Assembly: GCF_016093295.1 (NCBI RefSeq)
Contig: NZ_JAEDAL010000001.1
Location: 248,001-312,000 of the forward strand
Direction of reading: 5' to 3'
Origin: Inhella gelatinilytica
GTDB taxonomy: Bacteria; Pseudomonadota; Gammaproteobacteria; Burkholderiales; Burkholderiaceae_C
Length of the DNA: 64,000 nt
The notes beneath the pieces were generated by a model. That model was not told the origin of the DNA and searched no databases. It saw nothing but the letters and a program-made list of their open reading frames with translations. The position numbers were made by a program, and so were the translations under genes. Numbering within the stretch: the first letter of the stretch is position 1; each line of letters begins with the position of its first letter. Shown one piece after another: positions 7,058 to 14,894 of the stretch.

Positions 7058-9394
7058 ATGCCCGACGACTCTTCTCGTTTTCGTCCCATGCAAGCTTTTC
7101 CCATCAGTGATGCCCTGCGTCAGCACCCGCTTTGGGCCTCGTTGCAGGCAGAAGTCCAGGCTGGCGACAACGTCATCGCGGCAGCCAGCGTTGACCTGAA
7201 CCGGGCGTTGCGGTTTGACGCGGGGCTGCTGGCCTTGATTCAGTCTGGGCACGGGTTCCGATTGCTGGCCCTCGGGGCGGATGGACGCCAGGTGTGGCCG
7301 GTGGTCTCCGGCATGACGCTGCGGTGCCACGACCATGCCGGCTTAGGCTGCCTGGAGCTGGGTACCGCGCTGGGTCGTGAGCAGCATTGGCACTTCACCT
7401 TGGCCGATCAACTGGGCGTGACGCGCTTGCAAGATGCCTTTGCGCAATCGCAGGACGAATTGGCCGGGAAGCCCCAGCCGGCTCGAGCCGACGACGCCGA
7501 GCTTTGCCCCACCTGCCAAGCGCCGTTGCCACCTGAAAGCGAGGAATGCCCCACCTGCCATCGGGAACTCCATACGCCGCCCTCGACCTGGGTTCTGCTG
7601 CGATTGGGGCGTTTTGCCAAGCCCTACCAAGGGCAGTTGCTGCTGGGCTTCTTGTTGATGATGGGGGCCACGGGCGCCACGTTGGTGCCGCCTTACCTGA
7701 CCATGCCGCTGATGGACCAGGTGCTGATTCCGTTCCAGAACGGCCAGCCCATCAACACCACCCTGGTGGGTTGGTTGCTCGCGGGTCTTTTCGGCGCCGC
7801 GCTGGTGAGCTGGGTGCTGGGTTGGGCGAAAACCTACATCCTGGCCCTGGTGTCCGAGCGCATCGCCGCCGATCTGCGGACGGCCACGTTTGAGCACTTG
7901 CTGGGTCTGTCGCTGGAGTACTTCGGGAACAAGCGCACAGGCGACTTGATGGCGCGGATCGGCTCCGAAACCGATCGGATTTCGGTCTTCCTGTCGCTGC
8001 ATGCCCTGGACTTCATCACGGATGTGCTGATGCTGGGGATGACGGCCGTCATCCTGTTCAGCATTCACCCGGGTTTGGCCTTGGCCACGCTGATTCCCCT
8101 GCCCTTCATTGCCTGGCTCATTCACTTGGTGCGTGATCGCCTGCGCACCGGATTTGAAAAGATCGACCGCGTATGGGGCGAAGTGACTTCGGTGCTGGCC
8201 GACACGATTCCCGGCATTCGGGTGGTGAAAGCCTTCGCCCAGGAAAAGCGAGAAGCCCTGCGCTTCAAAGAAGCCAATGCGAACAACCTGGCGGTGAACG
8301 ACAAACTGAACAAGACCTGGAGTCTGTTCAGCCCAACGGTGGCCCTGCTGACGGAGTTTGGCCTCTTGGTGGTGTGGGCGACGGGCATTTGGTTGGTCAG
8401 TCGCGGTTCGGTCACGGTGGGCGTGTTGACCGCCTTCCTGGCCTACATCGGCCGCTTTTACGGCCGGTTGGATTCGATGAGCCGCATCGTGTCGGTGACC
8501 CAAAAGGCGGCGGCCGGCGCCAAGCGCATTTTTGACATCCTCGACCATGTCTCCAATGTGCCCGACCCCGCCCAGCCCGTGCCCTTTGACCAGGCCCGCG
8601 GGGCGCTGTCCTTGCAAGGCGTGCATTTCCGGTATGGCAGTCGCGCAGTCATCAAACGCCTGGACCTGGACATTCAGCCGGGCGAAATGATCGGCTTGGT
8701 GGGGCACAGCGGCTCGGGGAAAAGCACCCTGGTGAACCTGATTTGCCGTTTCTACGACGTGACCGAGGGTTCGATTCGAGTGGACGGCGTGGACCTGCGA
8801 CGCATCAAGGTGGCGGACTACCGGCGGCACATCGGCCTGGTGCTGCAAGAGCCCTTCCTGTTTTTTGGCACGATTGCCGAGAACATCGCCTACGGCAAGC
8901 CAGGAGCGACGCGGGAAGAAATCGTCGCCGCCGCTCGTGCCGCCCACGCCCATGAATTCATCCTGCGCTTGCCCCACGGGTACGACAGCCTGGTGGGCGA
9001 ACGAGGCCAAGGACTGTCCGGGGGCGAACGCCAGCGCATCTCGATCGCCCGAGCCTTGCTCATTGACCCGGCTCTCTTGATCTTGGATGAGGCCACCAGC
9101 GCGGTGGATACGGAGACCGAGAAAGAGATCCAGAAGGCGTTGGACAACCTCGTGAAGGGGCGCACCACCATCGCCATTGCCCACCGCTTGTCGACCTTGC
9201 GCAAGGCCGATCGCTTGGTGGTGATGGACCGCGGCGAAATCGTCGAAGTCGGAGGACACGACGAATTGATCGCCGCACAGGGCCACTATTGGCGACTGTG
9301 GGAAGCCCAGGCCCGTCGGGCGGAGGAACATGATGAAGGAGAGGGTCTGATGGTCGTGGCCCCCAACCCCAATCAACACACGGTGGCCGCATGA
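7058..9394 (+). CDS. Cyanophycin-locus ABC transporter (fused TMD-NBD) with double CPTC zinc ribbon
   Basis: A 778-residue half-transporter. Residues 1-145 form an N-terminal domain of unknown fold. CPTC at 150-153 and CPTC at 164-167 make a rubredoxin-like zinc ribbon. A type-I exporter membrane domain (about 190-490) follows, then a nucleotide-binding domain with Walker A GHSGSGKST (549-557), signature LSGGE (653-657) and Walker B LLILDEAT (673-680). Start ATG 7058 follows GGAGAG at 7047-7052. Such proteins travel with cphA in Betaproteobacteria, but the substrate is unknown; export of a cyanophycin-derived dipeptide, or a granule-linked role, are guesses. It overlaps the DUF1854 gene by ATGA. 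Confidence 0.88.
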   Translation: MPDDSSRFRPMQAFPISDALRQHPLWASLQAEVQAGDNVIAAASVDLNRALRFDAGLLALIQSGHGFRLLALGADGRQVWPVVSGMTLRCHDHAGLGCLELGTALGREQHWHFTLADQLGVTRLQDAFAQSQDELAGKPQPARADDAELCPTCQAPLPPESEECPTCHRELHTPPSTWVLLRLGRFAKPYQGQLLLGFLLMMGATGATLVPPYLTMPLMDQVLIPFQNGQPINTTLVGWLLAGLFGAALVSWVLGWAKTYILALVSERIAADLRTATFEHLLGLSLEYFGNKRTGDLMARIGSETDRISVFLSLHALDFITDVLMLGMTAVILFSIHPGLALATLIPLPFIAWLIHLVRDRLRTGFEKIDRVWGEVTSVLADTIPGIRVVKAFAQEKREALRFKEANANNLAVNDKLNKTWSLFSPTVALLTEFGLLVVWATGIWLVSRGSVTVGVLTAFLAYIGRFYGRLDSMSRIVSVTQKAAAGAKRIFDILDHVSNVPDPAQPVPFDQARGALSLQGVHFRYGSRAVIKRLDLDIQPGEMIGLVGHSGSGKSTLVNLICRFYDVTEGSIRVDGVDLRRIKVADYRRHIGLVLQEPFLFFGTIAENIAYGKPGATREEIVAAARAAHAHEFILRLPHGYDSLVGERGQGLSGGERQRISIARALLIDPALLILDEATSAVDTETEKEIQKALDNLVKGRTTIAIAHRLSTLRKADRLVVMDRGEIVEVGGHDELIAAQGHYWRLWEAQARRAEEHDEGEGLMVVAPNPNQHTVAA

Positions 9395-9864
9395 GCACAG
9401 TAATCGACTGGACCCTGCACCGCGATGCCTTTGGCCGATTGGTGCTCACCGATGCGAGTGGGGCCGCGCACGCGGGCGTGCACCCCGTTCGAGCCCACCC
9501 GATCAGCGCCCCCGATGAGGGCTTGAGTCTGGTGGGCGCGGATGGTCATGAATTGGCCTGGGTGGACCGCTTGGCGGACTTGCCTGCCGGCCCGCGCGAC
9601 TTGCTGCTTGCGGAGCTGCGCACCCGGGAATTCCGCCCCCTGCTGCAGCGCTTGGTGGCCGTGAGCACGTTTTCGACACCCAGCCAATGGACCGTGGAGA
9701 CCGACAAGGGGGGCTTGGAGTTCATCCTCAAGACCGAAGAGGACATTCGTCGATTGGGTGAAGGGCGGCTGTTGATCACCACGAGTCACGGCTTGCAGCT
9801 CTATGTGGCCGACCGCTGGGCGCTGGATCGGGGCTCGCGCCGCTTGCTGGAACGGTTTCTCTGA
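9391..9864 (+). CDS. DUF1854 protein, cyanophycin-cluster partner
   Basis: A 157-residue cytoplasmic protein starting in the ATGA overlap with the ABC gene, so the two are translated together. Visible features are a first half of short beta-strands (FGRLVLTDASGAAHAGVHPVRAHPISAPDEGLSLVG), a WVDRLADLP motif and a TEEDIRRL segment in the last third, typical of DUF1854 proteins found beside cphA in Burkholderiales. No catalytic motif is seen. The constant association with the ABC transporter suggests an accessory or regulatory subunit, which is inference. Transcription ends at the terminator directly downstream. Confidence 0.85.
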   Translation: MSTVIDWTLHRDAFGRLVLTDASGAAHAGVHPVRAHPISAPDEGLSLVGADGHELAWVDRLADLPAGPRDLLLAELRTREFRPLLQRLVAVSTFSTPSQWTVETDKGGLEFILKTEEDIRRLGEGRLLITTSHGLQLYVADRWALDRGSRRLLERFL

Positions 9865-9880
9865 GAACTCCGGCGCCCAC

Positions 9881-9911
9881 AAAAAAGCCGCCTCGTTGAG
9901 GCGGCTTTTTA
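9881..9911 (+). terminator. Intrinsic terminator after the ABC-DUF1854 unit
   Basis: AAGCCGCCTC, loop GTT, GAGGCGGCTT, followed by a T-run, and preceded by an A-run. Because it has A-runs and T-runs on opposite sides it can also serve the convergent lipoprotein gene on the minus strand. Confidence 0.9.
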
Positions 9912-9920
9912 ATGTTGCGC

Positions 9921-11915
9921 TCAGTGCACGTGCCGGTCCAGCGTCGGGCGGCCTTCGTGGCGGGCGTGATGGCGACGCTTCAGCTCCTTCTGGAACACCC
10001 CCCACTCTTCCTTCGTGGGCAGCGGGCCGCCCGCAGCAAAGGGTTTGCGCAGCGGCTCGCTACCGAGGAACAGATTGCTGTACCAGCTCTCGCCCGCGCG
10101 CATTGGGGTCGGCGCCGGCAGCTGGCCCAGCTCTGTGGTGTCGAACCAAGGCGCCAAATCGTTCATCACCAAGCGCGCACGCGGGTGCAGCCGCGGGTCG
10201 CCAATCCGGCCCCGCTGCCCCCAGGTCACCAAAATGGTGCGGCTGGTGTCGCCAGCCTGAATGGCGGGCGTGACGGCCACGTCACGACGGTAGCCCAGAC
10301 GCCGCGTCAACAGCACCTCTTCGAAGGTCATGGCCGTGTCTTCGCGCGAGGTCGAGTAGGCGTACTCGTCGGTCGCCAGGTCGGGCGCAAAGAAGCCGGC
10401 GATCTGGGACGGGGTATAGCTGTTCTGCAACGCCGATGCAGTCACCCCATGGAACTTCACCTGGCCCAAGCCCTGCAGTTCAGTCGAGATCAACGGGTGG
10501 AGGCTACCCGCTCGATCCGAGGTGAGCTGTTTGGCGCCATAGCGGGGCGCAATGTTGTCCCACAGGGTCTTGCTGCGGTCCAGACCGGCATAGGCTGCGG
10601 GCGGCGTGAAGTCGAGCGCATGGCCCAGCTCGTGGTACATCAAGGGACCGGCATCCGCCAGCAAGTCACCGATGGGACGGGTCACCCGTTGATCCGGAGC
10701 GTAGTAGCTGTAGATGCTGGCATTGCCGATCGTGTAACGCCACAGCATGTCGTACTGCAGCGTCTTGCCAAACGCACCGCGGTAGTCCGGCGCCTCATTA
10801 ATGGTGTCGCGCTCTTCCGGGGTGAGCCAGAAGTTGTCGGCATCCAAGTAGATGGCCCCGGTGGCGGCGTAATAGAACGACGGGCGAACTTGAGCGCCAA
10901 TCACCACGGCGGTGGTCGACATCAGCATGCGGCGGAAATCCCCCCGGGTGTCATGGGTTTCCAAGAAGCGGCGGAAGTTCACCCCCATCCAGTCGTGCGA
11001 CACCAAGACCCGGTTCATCACCTGATCAATGGCGGGCGGCTGACCCAGGGTTTCTTGCGCCAGCAGGGGAAGCCGCTCCAGCGAACACAGCGAGGTGTCC
11101 CGCTGATTGGCCGCATACGTGCAAGGCACCAAGTGAGCCGCATGGGGGCTACTGGCGATGTAGGGGTACACGCGAGAGACGTGGTAGCCCTCCCAGAGGG
11201 CCGACGCATCCCCGGTTGTTGCCTGGGCGTGGCGCTCCACCAGGACGGTGACGTCGGCGCTGTCGCTGCGCCCCTGGCTGGTAGCGGTCACCCGCAAACG
11301 GATCACCGTGTCTCGCGTCACCGTGGGGGCGGTGAAGAAGGCAACGGTGGGGTCCTGGGTGTCCAGGGTCACGACGGGGCCTTCAAGCTGCGTCCAGGAA
11401 ATCTGACTGGCGCCGACCCCGGGCGACGGCCAAGCGCGGAGGGACACTTTGCCCCCCATTCGAACGGCTTGGCTGGTGCGGGGGCTGATCAGGGGCGTGG
11501 GGAACGCTCCGGCAACGTCCACGTTGACGGACTGCGACTGGGGCTGCCCCCCCGCGTCCACGAACTGAACGCGAAATCCATAGCGCCCCGTTTGCGGCGG
11601 CTCGAACGCAATGAGCTGGGAGCGGGCCGACTGCATGCTGACGGCTGGCCCTTCGGTTTGCGTCCAACTCAACTGGGTCAGTTCACCCACGCTTTGGCAA
11701 TTCAGGACCCCCACAGCAGCCGGACGCCCCGGGGCGGTCGGCGCTTGGCTCGTCACCGCAAAGTTGCTGCTGTTCGCGCACGCATCAACCGCGGCCAGCG
11801 GTTGCGGTGTTGGCGGCGTTGGCGTGGGTGCAGGGGTCGACGATCCGCCACCCCCGCAAGCGACCAAAAGACTGCACAGGCCAGCGGTTAGCGCCGGCAA
11901 GAAAAATCGTTTCAT
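9921..11915 (-). CDS. Lipoprotein with Ig/PKD-like repeats and HELGH metallopeptidase motif
   Basis: A 664-residue protein. The signal peptide ends in a lipobox, LLVAC, with Cys at residue 20, followed by a Gly/Ser/Thr/Pro linker, so it is predicted to be membrane-anchored and periplasmic or surface exposed. Two beta-sandwich-like repeats follow (about 45-230), each with a tryptophan motif SWTQ(T/L)EGP as in PKD/cadherin-like domains. The C-terminal half carries HELGH at 428-432 in the context LMYHELGHALDF, the zinc-binding HExxH of gluzincin/metzincin-type peptidases. ATG 11915 is chosen for the signal peptide. I cannot name the peptidase family. It is monocistronic and converges with the DUF1854 gene. 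Confidence 0.75.
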   Translation of the reverse strand: MKRFFLPALTAGLCSLLVACGGGGSSTPAPTPTPPTPQPLAAVDACANSSNFAVTSQAPTAPGRPAAVGVLNCQSVGELTQLSWTQTEGPAVSMQSARSQLIAFEPPQTGRYGFRVQFVDAGGQPQSQSVNVDVAGAFPTPLISPRTSQAVRMGGKVSLRAWPSPGVGASQISWTQLEGPVVTLDTQDPTVAFFTAPTVTRDTVIRLRVTATSQGRSDSADVTVLVERHAQATTGDASALWEGYHVSRVYPYIASSPHAAHLVPCTYAANQRDTSLCSLERLPLLAQETLGQPPAIDQVMNRVLVSHDWMGVNFRRFLETHDTRGDFRRMLMSTTAVVIGAQVRPSFYYAATGAIYLDADNFWLTPEERDTINEAPDYRGAFGKTLQYDMLWRYTIGNASIYSYYAPDQRVTRPIGDLLADAGPLMYHELGHALDFTPPAAYAGLDRSKTLWDNIAPRYGAKQLTSDRAGSLHPLISTELQGLGQVKFHGVTASALQNSYTPSQIAGFFAPDLATDEYAYSTSREDTAMTFEEVLLTRRLGYRRDVAVTPAIQAGDTSRTILVTWGQRGRIGDPRLHPRARLVMNDLAPWFDTTELGQLPAPTPMRAGESWYSNLFLGSEPLRKPFAAGGPLPTKEEWGVFQKELKRRHHARHEGRPTLDRHVH

Positions 11916-12005
11916 GGGGAATCCCTCGCCCTCGAAGGGGGCGTTTGTGGTCCCGAAGTGTCCCCGCCCCGGGCGCGCCCAATTTGGTAACCGAATGTTC
12001 CACCC

Positions 12006-12067
12006 CCTCAACTGCGGGTGAGCGGTGGGGCGGCGCCCGTGCGGGAGCGCCCCGTCGCGAGTTGAGG
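12006..12067. repeat. Nested inverted repeat between divergent genes
   Basis: Outer arms CCTCAACT (12006-12013) and AGTTGAGG (12060-12067) are perfectly complementary. Inside them GGGGCG (12027-12032) pairs with CGCCCC (12048-12053). The element sits between the lipoprotein gene start (11915, minus) and the acyltransferase start (12114, plus). It could fold as a cruciform or as an mRNA leader structure; no function is assigned. Confidence 0.45.
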
Positions 12068-12113
12068 TGCAGCGGCGACAATCCCGGTTTTCCTGGTGAC
12101 CCGCGCTCGATTC

Positions 12114-13016
12114 ATGCTGACTTGGCTGCCCGCCCCCCTGCTTGGGGCCCTGAATTCCCTCTTGTTGGCGCTCAACACGCTGTTTTGGTGCACACCGCTT
12201 TTCGCCTTGTCTCTGCTCAAGCTGTTGCTCCCCCTGCAGAGTGTGCGTCGCGCGCTGGATCCCTGGTTGAATCGCATTGCCAAGAGCTGGATCGCCTGCA
12301 ACAGCGCCTGGATCGCTGCGAGCAACCCCGCGCCGTGGGAGGTCCGTGGGGCCGATCACCTGAAGTCGGGCGGGTGGTACATGGTGAACTGCAATCACCG
12401 GTCCTGGGTGGACATCTTTGTGCTGCAGCGGGGCTTCAACCGGCGCATTCCGTTTCTGAAGTTCTTCCTCAAGCAAGAGTTGATTTGGGTACCCGTCATT
12501 GGCTTGGCCTGGTGGGCACTGGACTTCCCGTTCATGAAACGTCATGGCAAAGCCGCGCTGCGCAAGAACCCAGCACTGCGCCACCAGGACATGGAGACCA
12601 CGCGCAAGAGTTGTGCTCGCTTCGCCCACGCCCCCACCAGCGTCATGAACTTTGCGGAGGGCACACGATTCACGCTGGCGAAACACGCGCGTCAGGCCTC
12701 GCCCTACCGCCACTTGCTCAAGCCCAAAGGCGGCGCGTTGGCGCTGGCGCTCAGCGCCCTGGGCGAACGATTCCGGGCGCTGCTGGACGTGACCTTGGTC
12801 TACCCCGATGGCGCCCCGACGTTTTGGGACCTGCTCTGTGGGCGCAGCGGACGGGTGGTGATGCTGGTGCAGGAGCGAGCCATCCCCCTGGATTTGGTTC
12901 AAGGGGACTACACCGACGATCCGGCCTTCCGGGCGCGCTTTCAGACTTGGCTCAACGAAGTCTGGGAGGCCAAAGACCGCGAGATCGACGCGGTGCTGCA
13001 GGAGTTCAAAAAGTAA
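12114..13016 (+). CDS. YihG-type lysophospholipid acyltransferase (PlsC superfamily)
   Basis: A 300-residue inner-membrane protein. A long hydrophobic N-terminal segment (residues 5-42) is followed by the acyltransferase core: motif I NHRSWVD with the HX4D pair His95/Asp100, and motif III FAEGTR (180-185). These are the catalytic and acyl-acceptor motifs of 1-acyl-glycerol-3-phosphate acyltransferases, and the size and hydrophobic start fit the YihG branch. It likely re-acylates lysophosphatidic acid or another lysolipid. ATG 12114 is chosen; GTG 12096 (six residues longer) is possible and neither has a good ribosome-binding site. It stands alone, with a hairpin just after the stop. Confidence 0.85.
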   Translation: MLTWLPAPLLGALNSLLLALNTLFWCTPLFALSLLKLLLPLQSVRRALDPWLNRIAKSWIACNSAWIAASNPAPWEVRGADHLKSGGWYMVNCNHRSWVDIFVLQRGFNRRIPFLKFFLKQELIWVPVIGLAWWALDFPFMKRHGKAALRKNPALRHQDMETTRKSCARFAHAPTSVMNFAEGTRFTLAKHARQASPYRHLLKPKGGALALALSALGERFRALLDVTLVYPDGAPTFWDLLCGRSGRVVMLVQERAIPLDLVQGDYTDDPAFRARFQTWLNEVWEAKDREIDAVLQEFKK

Positions 13017-13017
13017 A

Positions 13018-13038
13018 AAGCCGGCCCGGGGCCGGCTT
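13018..13038. terminator. GC-rich hairpin between convergent genes
   Basis: AAGCCGGCCC and GGGCCGGCTT flank a single G, giving an 8-9 bp stem between the acyltransferase stop (13016) and the convergent small secreted protein (13063). There is no T-run after it on plus; transcripts from minus would meet several Ts. It is probably a bidirectional terminator. Confidence 0.55.
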
Positions 13039-13062
13039 CATCGATCGCGAGGTGAACGGGGC

Positions 13063-13347
13063 TTATTGACCCGACTTCAGCTTGCCCTTGCGGTACGTGA
13101 ACTTGTGCTCCTCGATGGCGGGCTTGCCTGCCGCCGTCGGGTTGGCCCCCATCACCAGCGCCGGATCCAAGCTGGCCAAGTATTGGTTGTACTGGCGCTC
13201 GTTGCAGCCCAGCTTGCCTTTGGTGTAAACGAATTCGTATTCGTTGGTGCTGGTGCTGCGGTTGGAACAGTCGTTGCGCAGGGTTTGATCCGACGACGCA
13301 AAGGCGGCCACAGGGGCCAACAGGGCAATCAAAGCAATGGTTTTCAT
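13063..13347 (-). CDS. Small secreted protein with two YxKGKL repeats
   Basis: A 94-residue protein, MKTIALIALLAPVAAFAS, with a clear signal peptide cleaved near residue 18. The mature part has two related blocks, YEFVYTKGKLGCNERQYNQYL and HKFTYRKGKLKSGQ, the second ending the protein. Two cysteines (in NDCSNR and LGCNER) could form a disulphide. I do not recognise the family. The mature peptide is small and basic at the C-terminus, which would fit an envelope-binding role, but nothing proves this. The 338 bases upstream (13348-13685) hold no convincing gene; their one notable structure is the hairpin at 13627-13651. Confidence 0.65.
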   Translation of the reverse strand: MKTIALIALLAPVAAFASSDQTLRNDCSNRSTSTNEYEFVYTKGKLGCNERQYNQYLASLDPALVMGANPTAAGKPAIEEHKFTYRKGKLKSGQ

Positions 13348-13626
13348 GGGCTGACCTCAGGCAGGGTGCGGGGATGCGCCAATTTACCGCGAAGCGCCCC
13401 TCCCCGCATCGGGGTAACGACGGGCACGGCCCCAGGGGGACGGCAAGAAGTCACAGCTTTGCGACGCGCTTTCGCGGCGCCACCCGCCCAGCATGGCACC
13501 AATCAGCAGTGTGACTTTCGGTGCACGGGGCGATTCGGCGCAGGATTGGCTCCAGCAGACGTTTTTTGTTTGCTGCCATCCCGAGCCGCTGGGCGGCGCG
13601 CGACACTGAGTGGCTCGGGGTCTCTG

Positions 13627-13651
13627 CCTTGCGAGGTTTGAACTCGCAAGG
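13627..13651. repeat. 9-bp perfect hairpin with tRNA T-arm-like loop
   Basis: CCTTGCGAG (13627-13635), seven-base loop, CTCGCAAGG (13643-13651). On the minus strand the loop reads TTCAAAC, as in a tRNA T-loop, but no acceptor, D or anticodon arms are present. It lies 34 bases before the exported-protein start at 13686 and could be a leader hairpin for that gene. Confidence 0.45.
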
Positions 13652-13685
13652 GCCATGTGTCGACTGGCTCGAAAAGGAGACCACC

Positions 13686-14159
13686 ATGAGCCGCTTTTTG
13701 ATCAAGACCGTTTCCCTGGTGCTGATGACCGGAGCCGTGGGCGTCGGTGCCGCCACACCGCCCCATGCACTGCAACCCTTGCAACGGGTCGAGGTGGCAG
13801 GGCAAGCCCTCCCCGTCCGAACGGATGTGCTGCAAGCGTGCCCGGACGTAACGGCGCAACTGACCGTGGGACTCGCTCGCGCGCTGTCCCGCACCGGGGG
13901 AAGCGCCGACATGGTGGTGCGCTTCGACATCCGCGAGGGCGCGGTGGATCAAGTGCAAACCCAAGGGCACTGGAACCCCTACCGGGGGGCGGTGCGCCAG
14001 GCCATGCAAAACGTCCAATGCGAAGCGGCCAGCGTGGCTCGCGCGCCCCAGCGCTTCGCCTTCCGTCTGGCGATTCGGCCCGAATCCGACGAGGGGAAGG
14101 ACACCAACCGTGTGGCGCTCACGGCACTGCCGGTCGCCGCGGCGGTGGCCTTGTACTGA
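13686..14159 (+). CDS. Exported hypothetical protein, 157 residues
   Basis: ATG 13686 follows AAAAGGAG (13672-13679), a strong ribosome-binding site. A signal peptide spans residues 1-22 (MSRFLIKTVSLVLMTG...GVGA). The mature region contains LQRVEVAGQALPV, two cysteines (ACPDV and VQCEA) likely disulphide-bonded, and a segment, GHWNPYRGAVRQAMQNVQCEA, resembling the arrangement in small periplasmic proteins with a TonB-C-like fold. The C-terminus is hydrophobic (ALPVAAAVALY). I do not recognise the family. It converges with rsuA, 32 bases away, with no terminator visible between them. Confidence 0.65.
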   Translation: MSRFLIKTVSLVLMTGAVGVGAATPPHALQPLQRVEVAGQALPVRTDVLQACPDVTAQLTVGLARALSRTGGSADMVVRFDIREGAVDQVQTQGHWNPYRGAVRQAMQNVQCEAASVARAPQRFAFRLAIRPESDEGKDTNRVALTALPVAAAVALY

Positions 14160-14191
14160 CAGCGAACGGCAGCGGGCGAGGGTTCTCGGGG

Positions 14192-14878
14192 TCAGACGGA
14201 CGTCGCGTTGATCCAGCACCACTCGCCCGGCTGCAGATGCGCGGGAAGGGCCAAGCGCCCAAACTGGCTGCGGTGCAGCCCCTCAACCCGGTTCCCCACC
14301 GCCGCCACCATGCGCTTCACCTGGTGGTACCGCCCACCGGTCAAGGTGATCCGCAAGTGGGTGGAGTCGATCAACTCAGCGGCCTCGGCTTGAAGCGGCT
14401 GGGGATCATCGTGCAGCACTACCCCCTGGAGCAACTGCAGCCGGGCCGCCTCCTCCATAGGGTGCTTGAGCGTCGCTTCGTACACCTTGGCCACCTTTTT
14501 CTTGGGGTGGGTCCAGCGGTGAATGAGCGAACCGTCGTCGGTGAGCAGCAGCAGGCCCGTGGTGTCTTCGTCTAGACGGCCTACGGGTTGCACACCCCGA
14601 ACCCGCAAGGGCCCTGGGAGCAAGCTCAGCACGCTGGGATGGTGCTTGGGTTTGGTGCTGCATTCGTAGCCGACCGGCTTGTGCAGCGCCACCAAGGCTT
14701 GCCCTTGGTAGGGCCAAGGCACGCCGTCGACCTCGAACTGCAGCCCGTCGGGTTCGTACTCGGCAAAAGGGTCCAGGGCCGCTTGTCCCCCCACCCGCAC
14801 CCGGCCTTGGACGGCCAAGCCTGCGCATTCGTGACGGGTGCCGAACCCTTGGCTGAACAGGATTTGCTGTAGCTGCAT
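14192..14878 (-). CDS. rsuA: RsuA-type 16S rRNA pseudouridine synthase
   Basis: A 228-residue cytoplasmic enzyme. An N-terminal S4-like RNA-binding domain (LQQILFSQGFGTRHECAGL..GRVRVGG, residues 3-31) is followed by the pseudouridine synthase core with catalytic motif GRLDEDTTGLLLLT, Asp103 being the catalytic residue, and the later motif TGGRYHQVKRM. This is the RsuA/RluB/E/F family; the small size and short S4 domain favour RsuA (U516 of 16S rRNA). ATG 14878 is chosen; GTG 14884 adds two residues. Its start faces the diguanylate cyclase gene with only 16 bases between, so the two share a divergent control region. Confidence 0.85.
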   Translation of the reverse strand: MQLQQILFSQGFGTRHECAGLAVQGRVRVGGQAALDPFAEYEPDGLQFEVDGVPWPYQGQALVALHKPVGYECSTKPKHHPSVLSLLPGPLRVRGVQPVGRLDEDTTGLLLLTDDGSLIHRWTHPKKKVAKVYEATLKHPMEEAARLQLLQGVVLHDDPQPLQAEAAELIDSTHLRITLTGGRYHQVKRMVAAVGNRVEGLHRSQFGRLALPAHLQPGEWCWINATSV

Positions 14879-14894
14879 GGACACATGCTAGGGT

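Noticed and set aside
7343-9379. 678-codon minus-strand frame opposite the ABC transporter
   Set aside because: Composition (Gln/His/Arg/Gly-rich) is that of a shadow frame; the plus gene has complete ABC motifs.
13384-13656. 90-codon minus frame in the 13348-13685 gap
   Set aside because: No ribosome-binding site, low-complexity composition and no motif; the gap is better described as non-coding.
13611-13700. tRNA on the minus strand suggested by a TTCAAAC loop
   Set aside because: No acceptor-stem partner for the 3' side, no anticodon arm and no D-arm in the required distance.
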